Source of the DNA: Corbicula japonica
Lineage: Eukaryota; Mollusca; Bivalvia; Venerida; Cyrenidae
NCBI GenBank assembly: GCA_038501625.1
Contig: JAZAYU010000201.1
Coordinates: 186,001 to 250,000 of the forward strand
Direction: 5' to 3'
DNA: 64,000 nt
The notes under the pieces were generated by a model. The model was not told where the DNA came from and ran no database searches. It saw only the letters and a program-made list of their open reading frames with translations. A program made the translations under genes and the position numbers. Of the stretch, positions 11,201-23,693 are shown in pieces. Position 1 is the first letter of the stretch, and every line of letters starts with the position of its first letter.

Positions 11201-12962
11201 AAAAAGCTTAAAAAATAAACTATAACATATACATACAGATATTCTCTGAAATTGAATGCTATTCTTTTAAAGCAGCGGTGATATGCGCGTGCTTTATTTG
11301 AGATTGCGTAACAAATGAAAACAACATACGTGATATCTTCCCGTTATGCATGATGCGTCTATCTACCCGCAAGCTATCGACATCGTTACAATACTTTAAT
11401 TTAATTAAAGTCGGATCTTGAGAAGAAAGTACGTAATGTAAAAGTGAAACAGAAATCAAGAAGATATATCTCTTAATTTTACCAAATAAGTTCTGGTTAG
11501 GATTTCATAAAATAGTAATTTCTTGATTCAATGATTTTTTGTTTTCAATGTGATTTCATAGATCATTCTTAAAATAATTAATAGTTAAACTGTTTAATAG
11601 TCTATTTGATAACCAAACACTGATGTCACTGATCGATTTGAACGAAATAAAGTTATTGAATTTAAAATTTATTCACTTAAATATCAATTTATGTGAACAT
11701 ATACGTAGGATTAATAATAATTTAATATTACATTTAGATCAAGAAAGCAGACGATAAAATTGAAAATTATCGATAGACATGTACTTCCCGTTACAGAGGG
11801 CGGTACGTAAAAAACAAACCAATCAGATGTTAGAACCGTTGACTGAAACAATGCGGTCCGTTCATTCCGTTCATGACCGCTAACCGGACCTGTAAGAGCG
11901 GACCGTGACCTGACCGCGAGCGAACCGAACGAAAACCGGGAACGGACCGCGAACGGACCTGTAAAAGTGAAAAAATTGAACGCGGCCGGTACTGTATGAG
12001 AACTTTTGGAACTTTTCTCAATTTCTTCTAAAACCAGTGGCCAATACAATTTACACATTTACTTAAACGTTCACAGGTGATGACCCTGGAAAGGTTGCTA
12101 AACTGCTGTGATCTTATTTTTTTCTTGGATGATCTGGTATTTTTATTCGTCATTATGTTTTAATATTTTAGTGAGTTTGATGTTTTTCTTCTTCTACATA
12201 TTTATAGCAGCGATATGAAAAATAAAAAACTCACTTATCACATATATAATATCAAATATGAGGGTCGATGCTCACTATTTATCTTATTACACTTAAAGAA
12301 TATTCACGATACATTGACATATATATGTTCCAATAAAACATACTGGATTTTTTACAATTAAAATCGCATATTTTTGTATTCGCCGGTGGGAAATTAAAAT
12401 GATTGCAGAAGACTCAGACTGAATAGAATTATACTATCTGTAAACGCACTAAACATTAAAGTGTAGTCTTCGGTTGTTCTCGATAATTTACATTGATCTC
12501 CATTTGGGGAATTAAATGAAGCTTGGCAATAACCACCAGTTAAACCCAAGGTAGTCCCTCCCTTCTCCCGTATCGTCAGGTTATATCTGTTAATTATTTT
12601 GTCTCATGTACGTTTAAACCTTTACTCCATACATACAGATTTTATATAATGCGTGAACAGTGAAAATGCAGATCCATTTCTTCTGATCAGACTCTACACT
12701 GTTTGCTTTTGGTCGGAAATGACTGAATGAATAAAAAAGGGAACAGTGTATATCTTGATGACACGGCACGGATGTGCATCTACACTGTTCGCACATGGAA
12801 TAACAGTCATATCCCATGTGATTAATGTTTAAATCAAGCTCTCTCCATAGTCCTGTTGTGCACAACTTAAGCTCGACGCACGGGTCAAACTGGGTTATAT
12901 CCTTAAAATGGGAACTTCTCCTTCATTTTGTCCCTCAAAGGACGGATCTCTAACGGTTTGTT
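5214..12962. other. AT-rich intergenic DNA, no gene seen
   Basis: No ORF here has recognisable domain content. Visible structure is as follows. Diverged duplicates lie at about 6103-6178 and 6352-6426 (both with ATCATGACAT and a GTT run). A 19-bp match CGAAACAGAACCGACGTAT at 6618 and 7112 marks an old ~490-bp duplication. An imperfect palindrome CCAGACACGTG...CACGTCTGG lies at 8257-8288, inside a 116-codon minus-strand frame (8188-8538) that I do not recognise. A G+C-rich patch with CGGACC motifs lies at 11850-11970. A 10340-10480 block resembles 61590-61710, with ATCATCTTGCTGTA and GTCAGATTTATTT in common, and is probably a LINE 3' tail. Confidence 0.6.
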
Positions 12963-13160
12963 CCTAAAAAGACACAAAGAGTTTCCTTTCTAAATATTTT
13001 GTTTTAATCAATGTTCTTAACTTTACGGAATCCAAATACAAAGTGATTAATAATAGAAATCAATAAACAGAAATGTTAATAAAAATCCAAATAGATTATT
13101 TATCAAATGTATAAAGTGTATTCAATCATATATATGTTAAATCCATTCAGATAATTTCAA
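12963..13160 (+). repeat. Dispersed repeat, copy 1 of 3
   Basis: About 198 bp beginning CCTAAAAAGACACAAAGAG. It is nearly identical to 15467-15661, and its first ~85 bp also match 13743-13826. It has no coding content. Loss of similarity is abrupt at both ends, as expected of a transposed unit. Confidence 0.8.
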
Positions 13161-13742
13161 TTATATATTTTTTTTCTTACTTAAAAAACAATATTTCAAT
13201 AAATGTTTTAAATCTAAATGAATGAGACGCTTGGTATTTTCAAGCGTTAGAATGTCATTAAAATTCTGACATGATATTTACCAAAAATCATTCGTGAATC
13301 GTACAAAATCTTACTTCTTTCAATGCGTGAACCAATGAATAATTTTATTACTTACATCTCTTCCAAATTAAACAACAAATAGCCAAATAATTAAATAAAA
13401 ACGTTTTCCATCTTTTTCAGTTTCCTTTTGAAGAATTCATAAATGAATTAAACCCAAAGAGCCGAAATCACGCTTACTGCGCTATAGTCTTTTGAATCTT
13501 ACTTGTAGTTCTACATTGATTTTGTACCATTCACTTGTTTTACATACATATTTATCTTTTAAACCTTATTAACTGTTTTGTTTTTGTTTTTCAATATTTT
13601 TATATGAAAACAACTAAACATACTCTAATATTTACATATACACAACAAGCTTTACTTAGGTAATAAACTTTTACCTTAACTTAAAATGTTTCTTGTGCAA
13701 CAATTAAAGTGTTTAAACAAATAAAGTATTTTAATCGACTTA

Positions 13743-13826
13743 CCTAAAAAGACACAAAGAGTTTCCTTTTCAAATATTTTGTTTTAATCAATGTTTACTC
13801 TCAGGAATCCAAATACAAAGTGATTC
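13743..13826 (+). repeat. Dispersed repeat, truncated copy 2 of 3
   Basis: Shares the CCTAAAAAGACACAAAGAG start and the AATCCAAATACAAAGTGATT end with the copy at 12963, then diverges. Confidence 0.75.
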
Positions 13827-14456
13827 CTACTGGAAAGGAACTGCTAATTTAATTGTTGCATTGCAAATCATAACCAATCAAAATAATTGTTACAAAAATG
13901 TATAAGATTAATTAGAATTTTGACCATTCAAAATTAACCCTGAAAAGCAGAGGGCGCTGTAAAATTCCAGCCCCTTGACCGAATTCACAAGCGCGTGTCA
14001 TAATCGCGTCTTAGGATGACATTTATGGCTTCAAAGGCCGAAATCTGCATAAGTAATTAAGTAAAGGGATTATCTTTTAATTTATCTGTCTGACAACTAA
14101 AAGGTTCTTTGTTCAATAAATGTTCAAGCCGCTGACTTGATTAGATTTTTATCTTAGTTAGTTGCCAAAATTTTCCATGAAATCTGTCAACAAATACCTG
14201 TATGAAAATTGAAATGCGAAAACATTTAAGTTAATTTTTTAACTTAAATTCGAAATACAGTACAAGTTGCGAAAACAAAATACCTAAAATTTAGAGCATA
14301 ACAGTCCTAACTGGTCTTCTGGTATGGTTTTTCTGGGTATGGTAATTCTTGATGAGGGTATTTATTCTTGTTAAAGGGTGTTTTCATAATACACGGGGTT
14401 AAACTAAAACCCATACACCGAGCCTACTAGATCCACTATCGAATAGCCCAGTGCCC

Positions 14457-14551
14457 AAGGTTTTAAAGCTGAGTATGAAAACCAGTCTCAAATCTGAAGC
14501 ATATGATTGGCTGAAATGGTGACTGGTTTCCAAACTCAGCTTTATAACCTT
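14457..14551. mobile_element. Palindromic MITE, internally deleted copy
   Basis: Same family as the near-perfect palindrome at 58364-58499. It starts AAGGTTTTAAAGCTGAG, contains CCAGTCTCAAATCTGAAGC and GATTGGCTGAAATGG, and ends with the inverted counterpart CTCAGCTTTATAACCTT. Part of the centre is missing. Confidence 0.75.
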
Positions 14552-14804
14552 CAACCCTGAAACAAAATCGTAATATTGCATTGGTGGTGTCATACTTTAA
14601 ATCAACTCACAATCGCCAGTTACAATAATAAACAGTAATTTAGGTGTTTGTTAAATGAGCTACATACTAACTGGCACATTTACAATGCAGTCCTCGTAAT
14701 ATCTGCATTCCTTTCCAGACGATGTGAAATATGTTTCCGTTTTATACCCTTCAATTCGCCAATATAAATTCACAGAGATTAATGTGCATGCTTCCTGAAA
14801 CTAG

Positions 14805-14876
14805 GGCTGAAGAAAACCAGTCTCAAATCTCAAGCATCTGATTGGCTGAAATGGCGACTGGTCAGTTTTATAACCT
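14805..14876. mobile_element. Palindromic MITE, partial copy
   Basis: Contains CCAGTCTCAAATCTCAAGC, GATTGGCTGAAATGGCGAC and a truncated second arm ending CAGTTTTATAACCTT. Same family as 58364-58499. Confidence 0.7.
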
Positions 14877-15466
14877 TGTGCATAGAAAACGCTATCATGG
14901 TATAAAAGAGATCAATTATATTAAGGAAACTATATGCAGTACATGTATTTAGAAACTTTTATTTAGCGATTTTCTGTGAAATTAATGTTTTAATACCAGT
15001 TCTTTAAAAACAAATAAACGCACGGACGCATAGACAAACTAACGAACCGCCAAACAAACTGCCAAACAAACAAAAACATCAAAACTTAACAACACAATTC
15101 ATATTTAAAAACGCTGTCATCAAATCAGACATTAACCAGCAAACAATGACTAAAACAAATGATATATATTTTATATTATTAAGGATTGGCATAAAATTGT
15201 CATGGCTGGGTTTAGATAATATTTATATATAGCTTAACAATGCAAACTGACTAAAACTTCCATTAGAATTATTGAATATGAATTGACGTTATTTCTTGCT
15301 TCGTCCACGAGAGCAAGAGTTTTATGATATTAAAAATCGCCAAAAAGGTGAGAGAGTAAAAAAGGTGAAATATGCATATCAGGAATCGCCACATTCAGAA
15401 AAAACAGCCTCCCCACACAGTCAAGATATACATTTGATAAATAATCTATTTGGATTTGTATTAACA

Positions 15467-15661
15467 TTTCTAAAAAGACACAAAGAGTTTCTTTCTAAAT
15501 ATTTTGTTTTAATCAATGTTCTTAACTTTACGGAATCCAAATACAAAGTGATTAATAATAGAAATCAATAAACAGAAATGTTACTACAAATCCAAATAGA
15601 TTATTTATCAAATGTATAAAGTGTATTCAATCATATATCTGTTAAATCCATTCAGATAATT
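15467..15661 (+). repeat. Dispersed repeat, copy 3 of 3
   Basis: Nearly identical to 12963-13160. It follows a stretch holding ATATGCATATCAGGAATCGC (about 15371), itself shared with about 46428 and 59742. Confidence 0.8.
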
Positions 15662-16785
15662 ATCATAAAACGACCCAAATCCCATGACAAGTTTATGCAA
15701 ACATTACGTCCTGATAGTTATTATATAATATATAATAATATATGAAAAGTTTCAAGCTTTAGGTTAATAAAACATTGCTGCAGAAGTTTATTTAGCTAAT
15801 GACAGTAAAATAGCCAACTAATATTTATACGAGTACATCAGGATTAATTATTAAAATTCAGGGACAAAACAATGTCGTATTTAAATTCGCTGTCTGTATT
15901 GTCCAACAACATTGACCTGGCACTCTTGCATTTGACCCCATATTCGTTAGATTTCGTAAACGTTACGATCAACGTTGAATTTATTCCAATACACCACACA
16001 TCACTGGCACTGACTAGGGTGTCGATTGAATAAATATAACGGCGTATTCGCTGATACCCGTGTTTATCCAATGACCTTTACGAAAATTAATGAAGTGCCA
16101 GGTCAATATTGTTTGACAATATAAGTAAAACATGTACGGCAGTGTACAAGGAATTTATAAACTGCTCCAAATATACCGAGTTGTTTTTATCCATAATCTC
16201 CTATCCAGGGAAGAACTGATGAAAAATAAAAGGTATCTTGATTGATAACGAAACATTTAAGACAACCTGTTTTTGCAGTAAGTTCGCAGGAAACTGTTTA
16301 ATATTGTTTACATTTGGTTTGCAATAACATAGTTCGTTATATACCGCCAAGATCTTCTAGGTAGAGGCTGCGACCAAAAAAAAAACTTATATTAGGCTTC
16401 ATCCCTAACCACTCGGACAAAGATTTTAACCATCCATGTAAGATTTAGTGTTTTATGCCTAACCTCAAAGTCGATTACCCGACAATAAATAATTAAATCT
16501 TCAGACGACGGGGTTGAAAGTCAATAAACATTTACAATATCGTGCAATAAGTCACTGGTTTAATATTACAGTCAAACTACCCCTAAATAACGACCGCCTG
16601 TGTTAAAATACTAATTTTTATCCGTCCATAAATAAAAGAATAATTGTATTTCGAACAAAGACCATCCGCTTCTACAGAACAGGTATGGCCATCTCTAGAT
16701 TGGACTTCGTAGACATAATTTGATAATTGGTATATTTAATAACTAAATTGTAAGTGAATAGTGCAATAAAAAAAATAAAGTAAAT
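15662..16785. other. Non-coding stretch
   Basis: AT-rich. A 75-codon minus-strand frame (15844-16071) shows no recognisable motif. No RNA gene or repeat was identified. Confidence 0.5.
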
Positions 16786-17337
16786 TTTTCAAACATATAA
16801 CGAAAACAAATCCGCTAAATAGAAGTTAATTATAAATGCTTTTTATCCTGTCAACACTGATAATTGCATAATGGTACATCCTTTAAATAGCTCGGATGTC
16901 CAGAAAATAGCATTCAACAGAACATATCTTTATTTAAATGCCAAAAGACGTTGCCGGCTTTCACATTACAGCATATAGCAACTGATAACATCAAATTATA
17001 ATTTTGAAAGTGACGACCCCTTGTTTAATGAACACGGACTCCGACTGCCTGTCTCCACATTGTTTTCAAACGTATAAACGGAAACAAATCCGCATAACAG
17101 AAGTTTATTATGCCATTTATGCTGTCAACAGTCATAATAGCAGAATGGTACATCCTTCAAATAGCTCAGATGTCCAGAAAATAGCATTCAACGGGACCTA
17201 TCTGTATTTAAATGCCAAAAGATGTTGCCGGCTTTCACATTACAGCATATGGCAACTGATAACATCACATTATAATTTTGAAAAGTGACGACCCCTTGTT
17301 TAATAAACACGGACTGCCTGCCTCCACATTAAGCTCA
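16786..17337 (+). repeat. Two tandem 277-bp repeat units
   Basis: Unit 1 (16786-17062) and unit 2 (17063 to about 17337) share CAAATCCGC, GGTACATCCTT, GTCCAGAAAATAGCATTCAA, GTTGCCGGCTTTCACATTAC and GTGACGACCCCTTGTTTAAT in the same order. The open frame at 17004-17288 merely crosses unit 2. Confidence 0.88.
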
Positions 17338-17559
17338 GCAGCCCTTTTTCCAAATAGTTAAACAAATCCTTATTTCTATTTTTTTTTTCAATTTAATTGA
17401 AAATGGTGGTCGTCAAATGAATTGTTGGGCTGATGGGAGAGGGGGTCTATAGAAATTAAGCAATAGATTGATAGCCCAACTGTAACATATAGTACATGTA
17501 ATACTATTTATTAAAACTGTATTCAAAAAATCATATTTGAAAAACAATTCATTATATAC

Positions 17560-17940
17560 AACATGACACATCCTTCAAATAGCTCGGATTGCCAGAAATA
17601 TTAAATTATTGAAAGTCACAGTCCTTAGAATAAGAATTCATTATATAAAACATGGCACATCCTTCAAAGAGCTCGGATGGCCAGAAATAGTAAAATTGAT
17701 TAAAGTCACATTATAATGACAATTCATTATAGACAGCATTGCACATCATTCAAAGAGCACGGATGGCCAGAAATAGTAAAATTGTTTAAATTCACATTAT
17801 AATGACAATTCATTATAGACAGCATTGCACATCCTTCGAAGAGCTCGGATAGCCAGAAATAGCAATATTTAGAAAGTCACATTTATAATATCAATCATAT
17901 ATAGTATTGCACAATATTCAAAGAGTTCCAATCGCCTGAA
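17560..17940 (+). repeat. Five tandem ~85-bp units
   Basis: CACATCCTTCAAAGAGCTCGG-type starts lie at 17567, 17656, 17742, 17828 and 17910, each followed by GCCAGAAATA and an AT-rich tail. The same module is embedded once in each upstream 277-bp unit, so the region shows nested (higher-order) repetition. Confidence 0.82.
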
Positions 17941-20900
17941 CGTAGTTGGTTTTCAATAATTCATTTGACATAACTGTGTAAAAATTGAAAAGTTTCAAGT
18001 GACTTCAGTTGAATGATCAACTTCACTTGCGTGACAGATAATCGATTTAATTTTGCATATGTCCACGTGATCATAAATACTGACTATTTCAATGGTCAAT
18101 TCAAACACGTAAATGGGTTACAATAGCCCCTTAGCTTAGTTTTCGATGACATAAAATAGAGCCCAAATATGTTGCTTCACATAACAAAATCTTAATGATG
18201 TATTAAATACATAAAGTTTGGTGTTCTTATTAAGAAATTACTAAACCGTATTAAGGCTAAAACGAAAAAACAAAAACAAATCGAAAAACCGGCAGTGAAA
18301 GAAAAACAGCGACATACGTGTTTATTACTGTTCAAGAACGAAAATTAGTTTGCCGATGATTGTTCTGTGTTACCTGGTAAAGTCAACTATGTTAACGTAA
18401 CTTAAAGCAGCAATATGACCGCTAATAGTTGAATGCGACTATTGATTTAAAGCAGTAACGCATCAATAACGAAAATATTGTATATATTCAAAAATCCAAA
18501 TCAATTGTTACATGTAAAACTGTAGAAGACCCGTTAATTAATTAAATGGAATATAATTTTCCTGTAAGTCAACGTACGAGTGGATTTATAGTCAAAGTTG
18601 CTATAGCGCTATGAATGCAGTAAAATTTTCTCACTAACAGATCATAAATGACACTGATTAGACAAAATTTCTGTGAAATTCGCTTCTGTTCAGTCATTTT
18701 GAAGTATTATATGGTGGGTACAATAAATATGAACAGCATCTGAGATATTCAGGTATTCCCACGAATTGTGAATATGTAACTTTGAAGGATGCAATAAATT
18801 CCGTTATAACATTGATATTTAGAGTCAAAATGGTGTTCGAGACCCAAGTTGATCACAAATGCGGTAAAGTTTTGCTCAATGAAGGACTAACAAAATCAGC
18901 GATGCAGATAGTATTCAATTTTCCAGGAATATGCTTGCACTTTGATTTTAATAACTCTATTACATTGAAAGATGATTAAAATTTACGCATTCAATGCATT
19001 GAGTTTTACATTTGTAAGGACTTCATGTTTCAATGAAGGCGCGAATCTCAAACCACATGAGCACTTAATAAAATAAGTTTCGCCCTTAAAGACACTATTA
19101 TAGCATAATGGCCATTCAAAAACCGCTAAAGGTTAGAATTGTCGGATGAGTCAGTTGAAAATTCAAACATAAAATCTTGTACCCAGTCTAGTCGCTAATA
19201 TACACGTTTTATTTATTTTAAACAGGGAGGCCTTCTCTCTCTTATTTTCTTGATATTTCTAATGAAATAAGGGAGTTTCTTAGCTAATGACATGGCATCA
19301 TCGATTCAGCATAAATATGCACGACCTGCCAGTATGGTCTTAGAAATAAAAACACATAACTCCAACACCGACTTGTATTGCTTTAATGTTATTTTATTTG
19401 AGTTTTAAACTAAAGGTTACCAAAATTATTGCTTTTCTTATTATTGTTTATATGTGAGGTAAATGAAGGGTCAACCCATTTCTCCTTACAAAACGAATCG
19501 ACAAGATATCGGCATATGTGATCGAAACTCGACATGAAATGAAAATACTAGTAGGTATTACCAGACGATTTAACAATAACAAAATCATGCAAGTTTGACT
19601 CCTGCTGTATAGATCATTGAATAAGTTTACAAAATTGTTCGAATATGAAAAAAAAGAGCATAACGCCCCAGCGGACTTGAGGAAATGTTGTCTAGAATGG
19701 ATATTTTCAGAAAGTCGTTCGCTAAAGAACCTTCGGATCTTAAAATCGTTAACATTTTGTGAGCAGACTAACTTGAACAGTTTTAAAAGGCTGCAAGTAT
19801 AACATCTATAACCTCCCTCTCTTTTACAGTTTTAGAGTTTACATTTTAAGTCTAAATTTCGAGTCATAAAATCAACAACCGAGGTGTTTTAAAACGAACG
19901 TTATATTGGCTAATTATTTCAATCTTGACGATATTACAAGGATGTTTTTCAATATAAATGCGATTTAAAAAGTCAGTTCAGACTTCTAGGTATTTTCTAT
20001 TTAAGAAACAATTCACCGTTCAAAACCTGCAATTGTTGTTTATCCTAGGCAACAGGTTTTGCAAATGTTTTGACTTAAGTAAGTGGGTCAAAGGTCGGAT
20101 TTAAAAAATATTTTCACCTGGTGCGGAGAATTAAGTAAGTGGCGTTTCAACCTCCTGCACACTTTGTTTCATGGACCACCACACTTGTTCCTGGACCATC
20201 TGTCCGCCATCGCCGCCTTGAGAAGCCGTCCGTTTTCAATGTCTATATACTTGTCGAGACAAATCAACTTGCATGTGCTTCGGCATCTTTGGATTGTTTA
20301 CTCGGGTATAAAATAAAAGAAAAAAATTAGAGAAAATTGTTAAAACTAATTACGTAAGATTAAAACTAATTTCGTAAGATTAAAATTATAAAATATATAT
20401 ACAGGCGTGTAACTGCTTATATCTGAATTCTCGGCTGAATCAACACGAATCACCAAAGAATGTCCGGAATGCATCAGATAGGTTCTAATTCCATTGTTTA
20501 AAAAACTTTTCTTTTTTTAAGTGCATGGGGAGTGTGCAAGATCCCTGGTCGTCTATAGCATAATAATAAATCTGCATGAATACATGTAGAGGCTTACTAC
20601 GCCCCCGAAAAAAGTTATAGGTATGACAGGTCGCCAATAATATATGATAAATGCTGGAGGGAGATTATTTAAATATGATTTACACTAAGGTGAACCGTTC
20701 TTTATAAAACGCTCAAAATTCGAAATTCATAACCTGTAAATTTATAGATCCTACAGTAATATCGATTTGTTTACGCGAGCTCTTTGGCAGCTGCGCGCGG
20801 TCATGACGTCAGCAACATAAGTTCTGTTTTTAAAACTTTGAATTATAAATGCATTTTATATAATGCATATAAAAGTTAAATTGAAAATGCTTTGAATGAA

Positions 20901-21186
20901 ATGATTATCTTAAATGAGTATGAAGTAAATGAGCAAATATGTATTTTCAAATATCAATAAGCTCGCCATGTGCTTCCCACGTGGCTGTGTATAAAAACTG
21001 ATTTAAAAAGCGTAAAAATTACTGAAAGTAGCTCAAAACATTTAAAATTAATTATCATCGTAAAGGAAGTGACAAAATAGACATTTGAAAGTTATTAAAC
21101 AAAGTTAATTATGTAAAGTAGCAATTCCTCTACCTCCTTCCGTTGATTAAGAATCGAAAAGACTGGAATCTGCGGAGACAAGAGTT
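17941..21186. other. Non-coding flank of the Polinton
   Basis: Several 60-90 codon frames (for example 18782-18979 and 20083-20316) lack motifs and look random. No RNA gene was seen. Confidence 0.5.
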
Positions 21187-21192
21187 TATATA
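21187..21192. repeat. 6-bp target-site duplication, left (TATATA)
   Basis: TATATA lies immediately before the element end AGTAGTC, with an identical hexamer at 31124-31129. Six-bp duplications are characteristic of Polinton integration. Confidence 0.85.
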
Positions 21193-21693
21193 AGTAGTCT
21201 AGGCTGCCCATCCAGTCGGTATGCACCCGGTGACCCCACTATATATTCTATATAAATCCGCCATCTTGGATGGAGTAGAAAATGAGTCGCTTTTTTGAAC
21301 CCGCTCTTGCGTAACCGGATCGAACCGGCCGCTTAAGCAGACGATGCTTTTCCGCCTTGGAATTGTCCAATATCCCGCCGCTACATCGGCGCCGCCATTT
21401 TTGAATGTTGACGACCGCTTTAAATGATAGAAATACTTTTTTTTTTATCTAATCTACCTTTTAATAGTCTTACACAGTGCGCTAATATAGTAGCAGACGA
21501 CATTTTTTGCCAATAGTCAGCCATTTTATATCATAACCCCGGGCGCAGCCATACCGGCGGTTTATGTAGTATTTTTTAAACCTTAGTATCAGACGACATT
21601 TGAATTTTCCAATAGTCCGCCATTTCATGCTGGTCTTTACTGGGCGCTACCATATTGGCGGGTGGACTAGCAGACAATTTTCCAATAAAACAG
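21193..21693 (+). repeat. Polinton left terminal inverted repeat
   Basis: Matches the reverse complement of 30619-31123, differing visibly in a T/A homopolymer. It contains repeated modules: AGCAGACGA or CAGACGACATTTT followed by CCAATAGTC(C/A)GCCATTT. These occur near 21337, 21491, 21592 and 21669, with a further one outside the TIR at 21724. Near the terminus are TATATA-rich stretches that could serve as promoters. Confidence 0.92.
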
Positions 21694-22410
21694 CTCTGGC
21701 GTAACCAGACTAAACCGCCCAACTAGCAGACGACGTTTTTTTCCCGATAACCCTCCATTATAGATCTTACCTATGTGCGCCGCCATTTTTGCTAGCAGTC
21801 GATAAATTATACATTTTTCTAATGCGCCTCAAGTCCATACATGTTTATATATTTCCAATCGTTGTGCAATCATCACAGTTTAAACCGTAAACCTATAACT
21901 GTATCGCATTCCTGCTGAAGACACCGAGCAGTACACATCAGAGCAGCGATAATTTTTCCAATACGACGTTTAAACAGACCTGGTTTACAAATTTTATTTT
22001 CACAGCGAAATATCTCACAATTTTGGTAAGTTTTTCATTTTAGACCAAATATTCTCATCAGCCAATCAGAATTATGGATGTTTATCAGATATTGTACGAC
22101 ACGCTCAGTTGTAGTTCAGCCATCGGAGAGTAAACGTCGATAGTTTAGTGATAAAGCATTGTACACAGATACCAGTCAATATGGCTTTAAAGAAGACGAC
22201 TCTTCTCTGTTGAATGCCTCACTGCACTCAGGTTTAAATGATACAACAAAGAATGTTTAAATATTGGCGCACTATTTGAAAAGACAACGAAGGTTGAGAT
22301 ACACTATTAGTTTATTTACTAGATGTTACACTAAATCAACATATAAGTAAGACATAGATAGTATGATATAAACAAAATATTTACAACATTTTATTTAGTA
22401 AACAGTACAA
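21694..22410. other. Polinton left internal non-coding segment
   Basis: About 717 bp between the TIR and the integrase stop. It holds one more CAGACGACG module (about 21724) and a CCGCCATTTTTGCTAGCAG motif (about 21780). No ORF of useful size on either strand, and no capsid-like coding potential. Confidence 0.7.
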
Positions 22411-23636
22411 TTAATTTATATCACCAGCATTTATCCAGCTGTTAAATTTTCGTGGATAATATTTCCATTTCACAAAATATTGTTTATTGCGTCCCTTTCC
22501 ACGGCTTTTTAACACTTTCTCCACAGTCCACTTTTGATCGGGATCAATGGTTATTTTTTGGAGTTCACTTTGATAAAAAGTTCCTTTAATGTCCTCCTCT
22601 TGTAAATCTCTAAGTCTGTATATCGGTAATGTACCTCTGTGATAGCGTTTATGTACTTTAAACACTTCACCGGAGTACGTTTGATCGTAAGCTCGAGTAA
22701 ACACGGTTTTCAGATGACTGATACGGACATAGTCTCCAATTTTAAATTTGAACGGTTTAAGTTTAGTGACCACCTTGCTATGTTGAGAGTTTTGCGCAAA
22801 ATATGTGGCTATTCTCACTTCTTCTTGATTGGTGTCCATGACATCAGCGGGTCTCATTCCGATAGTTCTATGATACGTGTGGTTATAACTGTCAGCGATC
22901 TCTTGTAAAACCGGTAAAAAGGTCCCAGTTTCCATATAGGATAGATAACGCATAAGCCTGGTTTTTATCGTTAATATAGCTCTTTCAGAAGTCGACGCCT
23001 TTGTTTCATTTTGGGTAGGGAAGTAGTGGATTTCTTCTTTCTTCATAAGATCCTGGACTTTCTTGGCTTTGAACTCTTGACCTGAAATAAATAAAAAAGG
23101 ATGTAGTATCTATCAGTAAACCACAAATGACTAATATAAACATTTAAAAAAAGTTTGAGAAAATCTATATGAAACAAATTTTATATAAGTGTACAAATAT
23201 TACCTTTGTCAGTAATAAGTTTGGCTGGGGATCGTTTTGAAGATGTAAAGATGTTCTGAAAGGCCTGTGCTACGTCTTCGCCAGTTTTGTATTTGAGCGG
23301 CTGTAACCACACATACTTGGAGAATGTATCTATTACCAAGAGGATGTACTTGTAGCTCTGGTTCCAGTCGGCGAACTTAACCATATCGATCAAATCTGCC
23401 ATCCATAAATCGTCTTTACCAGCGCTCACAACGTGGTTCCTTTGGAAACGTCTTCTCACTGGTTTATGTAAACTGTACGATTCTTGATTATGCAAAAATT
23501 GTCGTATCCTGTGCATACCAATATTAAATTTTCCTTCATTTTTGACCACTTTGTAAAGTTTCTGCGGTCCAGCAAATGAAGCTGGGTGTTTAGGATTGTA
23601 ATAAATTGTATTTAAATAGTCTTCCCAAGAAGCCAT
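22411..23636 (-). CDS. Polinton integrase (DDE, chromodomain), two exons
   Basis: Retrovirus-type integrase that joins element ends to host DNA. Exon 1 (23636-23204) starts at ATG and carries an N-terminal domain, then DLWMADLID (first Asp), LLVIDTFSKYVW and LITDK up to the splice donor just before the second Asp's downstream residues. Exon 2 (23081-22411) carries the Glu block TSERAILTIKTR, a HRTIGMRPADV segment, a C-terminal SH3-like stretch (KIGDYVRI) and a chromodomain (WTVEKVLKSR...YFVKWKYYP...SWI). The spliced length is 367 codons, normal for the family. Unspliced, exon 1 stops at 23181. It lies 57 bp downstream of the ATPase stop on the same strand. Confidence 0.9.
23082..23203 (-). 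other. Predicted intron in Polinton integrase (122 nt)
   Basis: Donor AAAG|GTAATA at 23204/23203 and acceptor TTTATTTCAG ending at 23082. The join is in frame (phase 1) and makes the region after the second catalytic Asp continuous. Confidence 0.8.
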
Positions 23637-23693
23637 GTTTACTGTTCAAAGTCCACGACACAAATAAACAACATATATATAAGAAGTCTCAAT

